NCBI GenBank assembly: GCA_002320005.1
Contig: DCJK01000016.1
Span: 1-64,000 of the forward strand
Length of the DNA: 64,000 nucleotides
Origin: Firmicutes bacterium UBA1702
Lineage (GTDB): Bacteria; Bacillota; Clostridia; Peptostreptococcales; Anaerovoracaceae
Direction: 5' to 3'
Shown: positions 51,132 through 62,492 of the stretch, one piece after another
Layout: the number at the start of each line of letters is the position of its first letter
Numbering within the stretch: position 1 is the stretch's first letter
Translations under genes and position numbers: made by a program
The notes under the pieces: generated by a model
The model's input: the letters and a program-made list of their open reading frames with translations, nothing else
Databases searched by the model: none
Told to the model about the DNA's origin: nothing

Positions 51132-52382
51132 ATGTACAGTATAATAGCGATAATAGTGCTGGTATTTTTTTCGGCGTATTTTTCCGCAACAGAAACAGCC
51201 TTTACATCGCTCAACAGAATAAGAATGAAAAATATGGCTAATGACGGAAATCAGAAAGCCAGAGAGGTAATGGAACTCTCAGAAAACTATGACAATCTGC
51301 TTTCCACAATTCTTGTGGGAAACAATATTGTAAACATAGCTCTTTCGTCAATTTCCACAGTGCTTTTCATCAGCATCTATCCCAGATACGGGGCAACGCT
51401 GGCGACGGTTTTTGCAACAGTGGTGGTACTGATTTTCGGCGAGATTTCACCAAAGAGCCTGGCCAAGGAAAATCCCGAGAAGTTTGCCATGATTTCGGCT
51501 CCTTTTATAAAATTCCTTTCGGTGCTGCTGAAACCCATAAACTGGCTTTTCGCGCAATGGAAGAAGCTTCTGGCCAAACTTTTCAACGCCAATGAGGCAA
51601 GACCTATAACAGAAGATGAGCTTCTGACCATGGTGGAGGAGGCGGAAACCGAAGGCGGCATTGACGAAGGACAGAGCGAGCTCATTCAGAATGCCATAGA
51701 ATTTAATGACCTTGAAGCCTGGGATGTTCTTACGCCCAGAGTGGATATAATAGCCATCGAAGCAGATACCCAAGAAGAGGAGATAGGGAGACTCTTCCTT
51801 GAAACAGGTTTTTCAAGACTTCCGGTATATGACGGAGACCTGGACAATATAGTAGGAGTTCTGAATCAGAAAGATTTCCACAACTATATCAAGGGAGGAA
51901 GAGCCTCCGTTTCAGAATATATAAAACCGGTAATCTTTGTAGCGGGATCCATGCGAATTGCGCAGCTCCTCAAAAAACTTCAGACGGTAAAAACCCACAT
52001 TGCCATAATAGTGGATGAATACGGCGGAACCTATGGTCTTGTCACCATGGAAGACATACTGGAGGAGCTGGTAGGAGAAATCTATGACGAGCATGACGCC
52101 GTGGAGCTGCAGGACATAGTACAGCAGCAGGACGGAAGCTACAGAGTCCTCTGCGGAACCAACATAGACAAGATGTTCGACTATTTCGACGTAGAAGAAG
52201 AAATAAACGCCACCACCGTTAACGGCTGGGTAGTCCTCCAGCTGGATAAGCTTCCGGAGGTAGGAGACAAATTCATATATGAAGCCGATTACAAGAGATT
52301 CGATGTCATTGTGACCAAGGCTGACGAGAGAAAGGCTCTCGAAATCAATTTTACGGTAGAGGAACTTCCTGAAGAGGAATAG
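51132..52382 (+). CDS. CNNM/CorC-type (HlyC) membrane protein with CBS domains
   Basis: A 416-residue protein with an N-terminal CNNM (DUF21) transmembrane domain (about 1-180, with SATETAFTSLNRIR), a CBS pair (about 200-330; LTPRVDIIAIE and AIIVDEYGGTYGLVTMEDIL), and a C-terminal CorC/HlyC domain. This family is linked to magnesium or cobalt homeostasis. ATG 51132 is chosen over a TTG one codon earlier because GAGGGGAG is better spaced. secA follows after 12 bases. Confidence 0.88.
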   Translation: MYSIIAIIVLVFFSAYFSATETAFTSLNRIRMKNMANDGNQKAREVMELSENYDNLLSTILVGNNIVNIALSSISTVLFISIYPRYGATLATVFATVVVLIFGEISPKSLAKENPEKFAMISAPFIKFLSVLLKPINWLFAQWKKLLAKLFNANEARPITEDELLTMVEEAETEGGIDEGQSELIQNAIEFNDLEAWDVLTPRVDIIAIEADTQEEEIGRLFLETGFSRLPVYDGDLDNIVGVLNQKDFHNYIKGGRASVSEYIKPVIFVAGSMRIAQLLKKLQTVKTHIAIIVDEYGGTYGLVTMEDILEELVGEIYDEHDAVELQDIVQQQDGSYRVLCGTNIDKMFDYFDVEEEINATTVNGWVVLQLDKLPEVGDKFIYEADYKRFDVIVTKADERKALEINFTVEELPEEE

Positions 52383-52394
52383 AAAGGGGAAAAC

Positions 52395-55154
<2,760 letters not shown>

Positions 55155-55207
55155 AATAATCTGACTTTGTGACCGGGCCGGGCCGCCCGAAGGAAGATAG
55201 CGCAAAG

Positions 55208-55276
55208 TGCCGGCAAATTGCACCGAGAGCAAATTTGCCGGCATTTTGGATTTTTTAATGAAAAAAGAGTCTTAAA
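55208..55276. repeat. About 70-bp direct repeat, left copy (also secA terminator)
   Basis: TGCCGGCAAATTGC (55208-55221) and TGCCGGCA at 55236-55243 form a hairpin, followed by TTTTGGATTTTTTAATG. Most of it matches 58345-58414, including the hairpin arms and the downstream TTTGGATTTTTTRATGAAAA segment. It follows secA as a terminator and marks the left boundary of the GntR/ABC cassette. Confidence 0.75.
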
Positions 55277-55308
55277 GCAGCTTTATTAAAAATTTTTTGA
55301 CGAAACCG

Positions 55309-55362
55309 TTGACATTTGCATAAACATGTATTATTGTACTAATTAAATAATACAACAATACA
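55309..55362 (+). promoter_or_regulatory. Promoter and operator of the GntR/ABC cassette
   Basis: TTGACA (55309-55314), 17 bases, TATTGT (55332-55337). TGTATTATTGTA (55327-55338) and TACAACAATACA (55351-55362) form a 12-bp inverted repeat (one mismatch) with a 12-base centre. The left arm covers the -10 box, so the encoded GntR protein is the likely autorepressor, as in YtrA-type systems. Confidence 0.75.
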
Positions 55363-55379
55363 TGAAAGGAGGGAAGAAA

Positions 55380-55772
55380 ATGGATAAGAAACTGGAAGCA
55401 AATATACCTATTTATATTCAGATAATGAACAAAGTCCGCAAGGCTGTAGCTTCGGGAGAACTTAAGCCGGGAGACAGGATAGGATCTGTAAGAGAACTGG
55501 CATCGGAATTTGAAGTCAATCCCAATACCATACAGCGTTCATTGACGGAGCTGGAAAGGGAGGGGCTGCTGGTTTCCGAGAGGACAGCCGGCAGATTCGT
55601 AACTGAAAACCGCGCGCAGATTGAAGAATTGCGCAGCACGCAGGCGGAAGCCGCGGCGTCAGAGTTCAGAGAGGCCATGAATGAACTGGGATATGATGAC
55701 AGAGAGGCAGTTGAATTTTTTCGTTGCATTTGCCGGCAAGCCGGGAAAATGAACACAAAAGATGCAGGATGA
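55380..55772 (+). CDS. GntR-family (YtrA-type) regulator
   Basis: A 130-residue short regulator with an N-terminal winged helix. Segments PIYIQIMNKVRKAVASGELK, LASEFEVNPNTIQRSLTELE and LVSERTAGRFV fit the YtrA subgroup, which has no large ligand domain and controls ABC genes beside it. ATG 55380 is chosen because AAAGGAGG precedes it. The palindrome just upstream is its expected site. Confidence 0.87.
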   Translation: MDKKLEANIPIYIQIMNKVRKAVASGELKPGDRIGSVRELASEFEVNPNTIQRSLTELEREGLLVSERTAGRFVTENRAQIEELRSTQAEAAASEFREAMNELGYDDREAVEFFRCICRQAGKMNTKDAG

Positions 55773-55845
55773 TACGATAAAATCTTCGGTCATATATGCA
55801 GATTTGAGAGGAGATTTGCAGACTGTCGAAAGAAGAGGTGAAATA

Positions 55846-56580
55846 ATGAGAGAAGGAAAACTCAGACTGCTGGAACCTGAGCCTGTCGTAGTGACGGAAC
55901 ATCTGACAAAACGGTTTCAAAGTGTTACAGCTCTTGATGACATAAGCCTGTCCATACCCGAGGGACGCATAATCGGCATGGTGGGGCCAAATGGCAGCGG
56001 AAAGAGCACTTTTCTGAAGATTCTGGCAGGACTTTATGCTGAATATGGCGGCGAGGTCAGGATATGCGGACATAAACCGAGCGCTGCCACCAAAGCAGTG
56101 ACAGCCTATCTGCCTGACAAGCCGGGAATTCCCTATGACTTCACTCCGGAGGACGCCATAAAGATATATGAGGGATTTTTCCGGGATTTTGATACAGAGC
56201 AGTGCAGAGAGATGCTGAAACTCTTTGATATCAAGGAGACGGCACCTGTAAAAGAAATGTCAAAAGGGGTTGTTGATAAATTACAGATCTGCCTGCTTAT
56301 GGCCCGGAAGGCCAGACTGTATCTCCTGGATGAGCCCATAGGAGGAGTGGATATAGCAGCCAGGGATCACGTTCTGGATATAATCCTGGAGGAATTCAAT
56401 CCCGGAGCTACCATGATAATTGTCACACACCTTATCAGCGAGATAGAAAGGCTGTTTGACTCGGTCATAGTGCTGAAGAACGGAAAAGTTGAAGCCTTCA
56501 GGGACAGCGATTCCATAAGGATGCAGTATGGTACTCTGGAAGAAGGGCTGAAAGAAATATTTGACGGCCGAGAAATATGA
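55846..56580 (+). CDS. ABC transporter ATPase with degenerate signature
   Basis: A 244-residue ABC ATPase. Walker A is VGPNGSGKST (about residues 47-56) and Walker B is LYLLDEPIGGVD. The signature motif normally LSGGQ reads MSKGVVDKLQ (about residues 145-154), lacking the SGG core. ATG 55846 is chosen for the AGAGGTGA site; a longer frame begins inside the GntR gene. It ends in an ATGA overlap with the next frame. It would energise the membrane protein at 57613. Confidence 0.82.
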   Translation: MREGKLRLLEPEPVVVTEHLTKRFQSVTALDDISLSIPEGRIIGMVGPNGSGKSTFLKILAGLYAEYGGEVRICGHKPSAATKAVTAYLPDKPGIPYDFTPEDAIKIYEGFFRDFDTEQCREMLKLFDIKETAPVKEMSKGVVDKLQICLLMARKARLYLLDEPIGGVDIAARDHVLDIILEEFNPGATMIIVTHLISEIERLFDSVIVLKNGKVEAFRDSDSIRMQYGTLEEGLKEIFDGREI

Positions 56581-56600
56581 GCAAGTATGGAGAAAAGAAA

Positions 56601-57599
56601 ATGAAAGAAGAGATTTTAAAGAGTCGGTATGTCAGAAGGTTTATTGCAGCTATGCTTCTGGTTATGGTGTGCGCATATGCAGTAGGAGAATTTGGCATCA
56701 AGAAAGAATATGAACGTCTGGGAACAGTTGACGCCGCTCTGATGCAGATAGGAGACAAAGATATTTATCTTGTTCAGGGAAGAGAAGGATACTGCAATCT
56801 GGTGGATGGCGAAAATAATATGTTGGCATCTCTGAAGCCTTATAGAGCATACGTCAGCATAGTAGGGGAAAAGCTCCTGATGGAGAGTTCCGACGGCTAT
56901 GGCATGGTGGACTTGAAAAAAGCTGTTGATACCGGTACAACTGATGCTCCGGTTCATGACTATATCCGTCTGGCTGAAGACATGACATACATGATTGTAA
57001 CTGATGCAGGAAAGAGCCGTATCTGCACCCTCGACGGAGATAAGGTTCTGGATCTGGGAAGGGATACCGGAGTGTTTTTAGGCGAAGGCTATGCAGCAAT
57101 AAACGGACAAGACGGAATCTCCAGGGTAATCAGCGTGCCGTCCGGGGAAAAGCTGTTTGAGGCGCCGGAAGGAGAACGTATAACAGGAAGAGGCGCCGGC
57201 ATGTGGATAATCGAAGGCGATACGGGAGAAAAGAAAACGATAATGAGCTTTTTCTACCTGAGGGATGATGACTTCCGTATAGCCCTTGACGGCCTGCTTT
57301 TTTCCTCCGTGGAGGGATCCGAGAAATATGTGGGCGGCTGTGCCATAACCAATGTGGATTATGATAATCGCCGGAAGATTGCTGATTTTGAGCTCATAGA
57401 CCCAACTATGGAAACAGAAAACCGGATATACAATCGCCGGAAGGAGCTGATATTCAGCTCACATACAGAAACCATAGAAGGTTTCAAAGGCGACTGGTTC
57501 TACAGCAGGCAGGGTAACCGAAAAGGGGTTGTCCCGCGTTCTCTTGAGCCGGGGCGCATTGGAGAAACTGCCACCGAAGAAGAATGCATAAATGCATAA
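56601..57599 (+). CDS. Membrane-anchored protein of unknown function
   Basis: About 332 residues, with one N-terminal hydrophobic helix (about 13-30) then an exported-looking body rich in short strands with repeated turns (MVDLKK, LDGDKVLDLG, INGQDGISRV, FYSRQGNRKG). The pattern suggests a WG-repeat or beta-propeller-like fold, but I do not recognise a family. ATG 56601 has GGAGAAAAG before it. ATG 56577, overlapping the ATPase stop, is an alternative. Its place between ATPase and permease suggests a transporter accessory or lantibiotic-type sensor. Confidence 0.55.
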   Translation: MKEEILKSRYVRRFIAAMLLVMVCAYAVGEFGIKKEYERLGTVDAALMQIGDKDIYLVQGREGYCNLVDGENNMLASLKPYRAYVSIVGEKLLMESSDGYGMVDLKKAVDTGTTDAPVHDYIRLAEDMTYMIVTDAGKSRICTLDGDKVLDLGRDTGVFLGEGYAAINGQDGISRVISVPSGEKLFEAPEGERITGRGAGMWIIEGDTGEKKTIMSFFYLRDDDFRIALDGLLFSSVEGSEKYVGGCAITNVDYDNRRKIADFELIDPTMETENRIYNRRKELIFSSHTETIEGFKGDWFYSRQGNRKGVVPRSLEPGRIGETATEEECINA

Positions 57600-57612
57600 G
57601 AGAGGGTTTGTG

Positions 57613-58326
57613 ATGGGAATGCTGGATAAATATATAAAAATGAATTTTGGATATGTATCAAATGACTTTGGTATAAGCGGAATCTGCGCAGCAGCCGTAA
57701 TGCTCTGTCTCATATTTCTGAATCTTTTTCCTCTGGCAGCCTTTTTCATAGCTGTTTCCATGATTTTTCTTGTGAAATCATATAAAAAGCTGTTCTCGGA
57801 AGGTTTGTACGGGGAAAGAGCAGCTCTTGAAAGGACCCTCCCGGTATCTGAAGAAGAGGTGGTGTTTACCAAAGTTTTTGTTGCTGCCATAGGAAGAATT
57901 ATTTTCGGCATAGCACTTTCGACAGCGATAATTTTTGGGTATAAAATGAGCATAGCGGATTTACATTTAAGCGGTATGCTGGTTTATCTGGTACCGGAGA
58001 GCGTCACACCGGGTGTGCTTCCGGCTGCTGTTGCACTGAAGGTTCTGATGACAGTTACAACGTATTTTTTTCAGACAGCAGTCATATTGTTATGTGTTAT
58101 CTGGTATCACCATCAGAAGAAACAAGGATCTGCAGCTGCGTGGAAAGTGGTGGCATCAGCAGGAGGTCTTCTGCTTTGCTGTATGCCGGTATTGATCAAT
58201 TATATTACGGAAGGAATCAATGCAATAGGTGTGGATATTATTTCCATTGCAGCGGATTTTGTTCTGACGATACTGCTATGCAGAGTTTCGGCAAAGCTGC
58301 TGAAAGAGAAATATGAGATAGAGTAG
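57613..58326 (+). CDS. ABC-2-like membrane permease
   Basis: A 237-residue protein with about six hydrophobic helices. There is no clear sequence motif beyond a polytopic layout like ABC-2 permeases or YtrC/YtrF-type components. LPVSEEEVVFTKVFVAAIGR resembles a segment common to ABC-2 permeases of the LPVSR/K type. ATG 57613 (AGAGAGGG site) is preferred. It overlaps the previous gene's stop only if longer starts are used. Likely membrane partner of the ATPase in this cassette. Confidence 0.65.
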   Translation: MGMLDKYIKMNFGYVSNDFGISGICAAAVMLCLIFLNLFPLAAFFIAVSMIFLVKSYKKLFSEGLYGERAALERTLPVSEEEVVFTKVFVAAIGRIIFGIALSTAIIFGYKMSIADLHLSGMLVYLVPESVTPGVLPAAVALKVLMTVTTYFFQTAVILLCVIWYHHQKKQGSAAAWKVVASAGGLLLCCMPVLINYITEGINAIGVDIISIAADFVLTILLCRVSAKLLKEKYEIE

Positions 58327-58344
58327 GATAATTACAGAAGGAAC

Positions 58345-58414
58345 TGCCGGCAAAATGCCCTGTGGGCAAAATTTGCCGGCAGTTTGGATTTTTTGATGAA
58401 AAAGAATTTTAAAG
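58345..58414. repeat. About 70-bp direct repeat, right copy (cassette terminator)
   Basis: TGCCGGCAAAATGCCC (58345-58360) and GGGCAAAATTTGCCGGCA (58364-58381) form a strong hairpin, followed by GTTTGGATTTTTTGATG. It matches 55208-55276. Located between the cassette and prfB, it closes the cassette and is a good terminator. Confidence 0.75.
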
Positions 58415-58540
58415 GAGGCGCTGTTTTGCCAAATGGCAAATGCCTCTGCCGGCTTCGGAACAGGAAAAGAAAAAGGTTTTCGTATACTAACGGACGCTTT
58501 TGTGGTAAAATATAATATCAAAATCTGAAAGGAGAAAGAT

Positions 58541-59642
58541 ATGATTAAACTCGACGGTATAAAAACCGAAATTCCTGCGCTGCAGGCCACTCTGATGGAA
58601 GTCGGTGACTCTCTTTGACCTGGCTGCAACAGAAGCAGAACTTGAAAGAACAAACAGAGAAATAGAACAGGAAGACTTTTGGAATGATCCCGAATATGCC
58701 CAGAAGGTAATGAAAAAGAAAAAAGCCATGGAGAACACTCTGGACTCCTATAACAATCTGGTCAAAAACCTGAAAGATGTAGAGGAGCTTATTGAGCTGG
58801 CAGAGATTGAAGAAGATGAAGACATGGCAGACGAAATACAGAGCATGTTCGATACATTTAAAGAATCACTTGAAGAGATGCGCATCAAGACCTTGCTGAC
58901 GGGCAAATACGACAGATGCGGAGCTATAGTTTCCATCCATGCCGGAACCGGAGGAGTGGACGCCATGGACTGGGCTTCCATGCTCATGAGAATGTACACC
59001 CGCTGGTGCGAAAAAAAGGGTTATGATGTTAAATTGACAGACCTGCAGGACGACACCGAAGCCGGAATTAAAAGCGCCACTTTTATTGTGGAAGGTGAAA
59101 ATGCCTACGGCTATCTGAAAAACGAAAAAGGTGTCCACAGGCTGGTGAGAATCTCGCCTTTTAATGCAGCAGGCAAGAGACAGACTTCCTTTGCACAGCT
59201 GGAAGTTGTGCCGGAAATTGAGGAGGATCTGTCAGTGGAAATTGATCCCGAAGACCTGAGAATCGATACCTACCGAAGCAGCGGAGCCGGAGGACAGCAT
59301 GTAAATAAGACGGATTCAGCTATAAGGATAACACACATACCTACCAATATAGTTGTAACATGCCAGAATGAGCGAAGCCAGCACCAGAACAAGGAAATGG
59401 CCATGAAGATACTCATGTCCAGGCTGGCGGAACTTAAGGAGCAGGAACACAAGGAAAATCTCAAAGAACTTAAGGGTGACTATTCCATGAACACCTGGGG
59501 TTCTCAGATAAGATCCTATGTTTTCCAGCCATATACCATGGTAAAGGATCACAGAACGGGAGCGGAAACCTCCAATGTGGGGGCCGTGATGGACGGTGAT
59601 CTGGATTACTTTATCAACGAAAAATTAAAGCAGAAGGAATAA
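58541..59642 (+). CDS. prfB: Peptide chain release factor 2 (with +1 programmed frameshift)
   Basis: Translation begins at ATG 58541 (GAAAGGAGA upstream), reads 25 codons to CTT (58613-58615) and meets in-frame TGA (58616-58618). A +1 shift at CTTTGAC continues at GAC 58617 to give a 366-residue RF2. The SPF tripeptide that recognises UGA/UAA is in LVRISPFNAAGKRQ, and GGQ is in SSGAGGQHVNKTDS. The shift site is the classic RF2 autoregulation; RF2 shortage favours shifting. The internal Shine-Dalgarno element is weak here. Confidence 0.95.
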
Positions 59643-59646
59643 GGGA

Positions 59647-61821
59647 ATGGACATAATACAGAAACTTGCGGCGGAATTTAAGATAAAGGTGTCTCAGGTG
59701 GAGCACACCGTAGAACTCATTGATGAGGGGAACACCATCCCCTTCATAGCCAGATACAGGAAGGAAGCTACCGGAGGCCTCAGCGATGTGACATTGCGTG
59801 ACATGGACGAAAGGCTCAAATATCTGCGAAATCTGCAAGAACGAAAAGAAGAGGTGCTGCGCCTTATTGACGAGCAGGGAAAGCTCACTCCTCAGCTGGA
59901 GGAAGAAATAGCCAAGGCAGAGGTTCTTCAGAGAGTTGAAGACCTTTACAAGCCTTTCAAACAGAAAAAAGCCACAAGAGCATCAAAGGCAAAGGAAAAA
60001 GGCCTTGAGCCGCTGGCCATGATCATATATGCACAGCTCAAGACAGAAGGCGATCCTTTAACGGAAGCGGCTGCCTTTGTGAATCCGGAAAAAGAAGTGA
60101 CAACTCCGGAAGAAGCTCTTCAGGGAGCGCTTGATATAATTGCCGAGATGATAGCTGACGATCCGGAGATTACCAAGGCTGTCAGAGAAAAAACCTTTGC
60201 ATCAGGAGTGATGACTACCGAGGCGACGGATCCGGAGGAAAAAACAGTTTATGATATGTACTACGACCGCAGCGAAGCTCTGGCAAAGATACCAAACCAC
60301 AGAGTTCTGGCCATAAACAGAGGCGAAAAAGAAAAGAAACTGAAGGTTAAGGTTACGGTTAACACCGAAGAGATCCACAGCCTTATTGCCGGCTCGGTAA
60401 TAAAAAACGAAAAATCCATATTTTTCTCCTTGCTGACAGAGACCATAGCTGACGCATATAAGCGGTTAATGGCTCCGTCCGTCGAAAGAGAAATGCGTAA
60501 TCAGCTTACGGAACGGGCCGAGGCGGAAGCCGTGAAAATATTCGCTAAAAATACGGAGAGTCTGCTGATGACACCGCCGGTTAAAGGAAAGAGGGTGCTC
60601 AGCATAGACCCGGGATACAGAACCGGATGCAAGGTGGCCGTTCTCGACGAGACGGGAAAACTCAGAGCCTATACAACCATTTATCCGACAGAACCCAAAA
60701 ACGATATCGCCGGCACTGAAGCCGTTCTCAAGAAGCTCATCGAGAAATACGGAGTGGATATTATCTCCATAGGCAACGGAACCGCTTCCAGAGAGACAGA
60801 GGAAGTTGTAAGCGACTTCATAAAGAAAAACGGATATGATATAAGCTACACCATTGTAAACGAAGCCGGAGCATCTGTGTACTCGGCTTCCAAGCTGGCA
60901 ACGGAGGAATATCCCGATCTGGATGTAACCACAAGGGGCGCCATGTCTCTTGGAAGACGTCTGCAGGACCCTCTTGCAGAACTGGTTAAAATAAACCCCA
61001 AGAGTATAGGTGTAGGACAGTATCAGCATGATATCAACCAGAAGCTTCTGGAAGGAGCCCTGACCAATGTGGTAGAAGACTGCGTAAACCGCGTGGGAGT
61101 TGATCTCAACACTGCATCGCCGTCTCTTCTTTCGTATATATCGGGAATAAACATGGGCATAGCCAAAAATATTGTGGCCTATCGTGAAGAAAAGGGTAAG
61201 TTTACCGACAGGAAGCAGCTTATGAATGTCTCCAAGCTTGGAGAAAAAGCCTTTAAACAGTGCGCAGGATTCCTGCGTATAGCCGACGGAGACAATCCCC
61301 TGGATGCCACTTCTGTTCACCCTGAATCCTATGAGGCAGCCACAGCCATGATGAACAAGCTGGGGGTAAGTCCGGACGCCATACGCAGAGGCGGAGACAA
61401 ATCCATTGAAGAAAAAATCAGAAGCACATACGGAACCAAGAACATTAAGCAGGGAATTTCAGCCATGGCGGCTGAATTGGGAATAGGCGATATGACCCTT
61501 GCCGATATAGTGGAAGAAATGAAAAAACCTGCCCGAGATCCCAGAGAAGACGCGCCTCCTGTTGTCTTCAGAAAAGATGTAAAGAGCTTCGATGACCTTA
61601 AAATCGATATGGAACTTACGGGAACAGTGCGCAACGTGGTAGACTTCGGCGCTTTTGTGGATATAGGTGTAAAAAATGACGGGCTTGTACATATATCGCA
61701 AATGAGCGATAAGTATATAAAACATCCTATGGACGTGGTTTCCGTAGGGGATACCGTCAAGGTGAAGATTATCTCCATAGACCGGGAAAAGATGAAAGTC
61801 GGATTGACAATGAAGATATAA
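59647..61821 (+). CDS. tex: Tex-family RNA-binding transcription accessory protein
   Basis: A 724-residue Tex protein. It contains the N-terminal Tex-N helical region, a YqgF/RNase H-like domain (LSIDPGYRTGCKVAVLDETG), a helix-hairpin-helix segment (VGVDLNTASPSLLSYISGIN) and a C-terminal S1 RNA-binding domain (ELTGTVRNVVDFGAFVDIGV). All modules appear intact. It likely modulates transcription or stress response. It starts four bases after prfB, so both are co-transcribed. Confidence 0.95.
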   Translation: MDIIQKLAAEFKIKVSQVEHTVELIDEGNTIPFIARYRKEATGGLSDVTLRDMDERLKYLRNLQERKEEVLRLIDEQGKLTPQLEEEIAKAEVLQRVEDLYKPFKQKKATRASKAKEKGLEPLAMIIYAQLKTEGDPLTEAAAFVNPEKEVTTPEEALQGALDIIAEMIADDPEITKAVREKTFASGVMTTEATDPEEKTVYDMYYDRSEALAKIPNHRVLAINRGEKEKKLKVKVTVNTEEIHSLIAGSVIKNEKSIFFSLLTETIADAYKRLMAPSVEREMRNQLTERAEAEAVKIFAKNTESLLMTPPVKGKRVLSIDPGYRTGCKVAVLDETGKLRAYTTIYPTEPKNDIAGTEAVLKKLIEKYGVDIISIGNGTASRETEEVVSDFIKKNGYDISYTIVNEAGASVYSASKLATEEYPDLDVTTRGAMSLGRRLQDPLAELVKINPKSIGVGQYQHDINQKLLEGALTNVVEDCVNRVGVDLNTASPSLLSYISGINMGIAKNIVAYREEKGKFTDRKQLMNVSKLGEKAFKQCAGFLRIADGDNPLDATSVHPESYEAATAMMNKLGVSPDAIRRGGDKSIEEKIRSTYGTKNIKQGISAMAAELGIGDMTLADIVEEMKKPARDPREDAPPVVFRKDVKSFDDLKIDMELTGTVRNVVDFGAFVDIGVKNDGLVHISQMSDKYIKHPMDVVSVGDTVKVKIISIDREKMKVGLTMKI

Positions 61822-61847
61822 AAAAGACATAAAAACAGAGGAATAGT

Positions 61848-62492
61848 ATGATAGATACCGTAATTTTTGATTTCGACGGCACTCTGGTAAATACCAATGA
61901 TGTGATTATAGATGCCTGGCAGCACACATACAGGTATTACATAAATAAAGAGATGCCGGTTGACCATATTACAAAATGTTTCGGGGAGCCCCTCCTGATA
62001 ACCATGGCAAGGGAATTTCCTCAGGTTCCACCGGAAGAGAGCGCAGAGGTGTACCGCAGCAGACAGAGAGAAATGGCGGATGACCTGGTAAGACTTTTCC
62101 CGGGAATCACAAAGATGCTCCATGCCGTAAAGGAAGCCGGATATAAGATGGGAGTGGTTACATCCAGAACCACCGAGTCCACCATGTTCTACATGGAAAA
62201 ATTCGGAATAGCGGATCTTTTTGATGCACTTGTAAGCTGCGACGACACGGATAAGCACAAGCCGGATCCGGAACCGCTGCTTCTGGGCCTCGAAAAACTA
62301 GGAGCAGAGGCAGATAAAGCTATAATGATAGGAGACAGCCCTTTCGATATGAAGTGTGCCAATAATGCAGGAGTCAGGACAGGGCTGGTAAGCTGGCGTA
62401 TTGCCGGAACCGAGGAAGCTTTGGCTCAATGCGTCATAAACTGTATAATAAATGAACCGGAGGATCTGCTCAAAAAGATAGAGGCGCTGTAA
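61848..62492 (+). CDS. HAD-family phosphatase (PpaX/Gph-like)
   Basis: A 214-residue HAD hydrolase. The nucleophile motif DFDGTLVNT (residues 9-17), the Thr/Ser motif VVTSRTTES, the Lys in DDTDKHKPDPEP and the acidic MIGDSPFD motif are intact. The family includes pyrophosphatase PpaX and phosphoglycolate phosphatase; the true substrate is uncertain. Its stop overlaps the addB start by one base. Confidence 0.85.
   Translation: MIDTVIFDFDGTLVNTNDVIIDAWQHTYRYYINKEMPVDHITKCFGEPLLITMAREFPQVPPEESAEVYRSRQREMADDLVRLFPGITKMLHAVKEAGYKMGVVTSRTTESTMFYMEKFGIADLFDALVSCDDTDKHKPDPEPLLLGLEKLGAEADKAIMIGDSPFDMKCANNAGVRTGLVSWRIAGTEEALAQCVINCIINEPEDLLKKIEAL

Noticed and set aside
58541..58620. prfB as a frameshifted pseudogene
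   Set aside because: The in-frame TGA lies at the known CTTTGAC programmed frameshift site of RF2 and the rest of the gene is intact.
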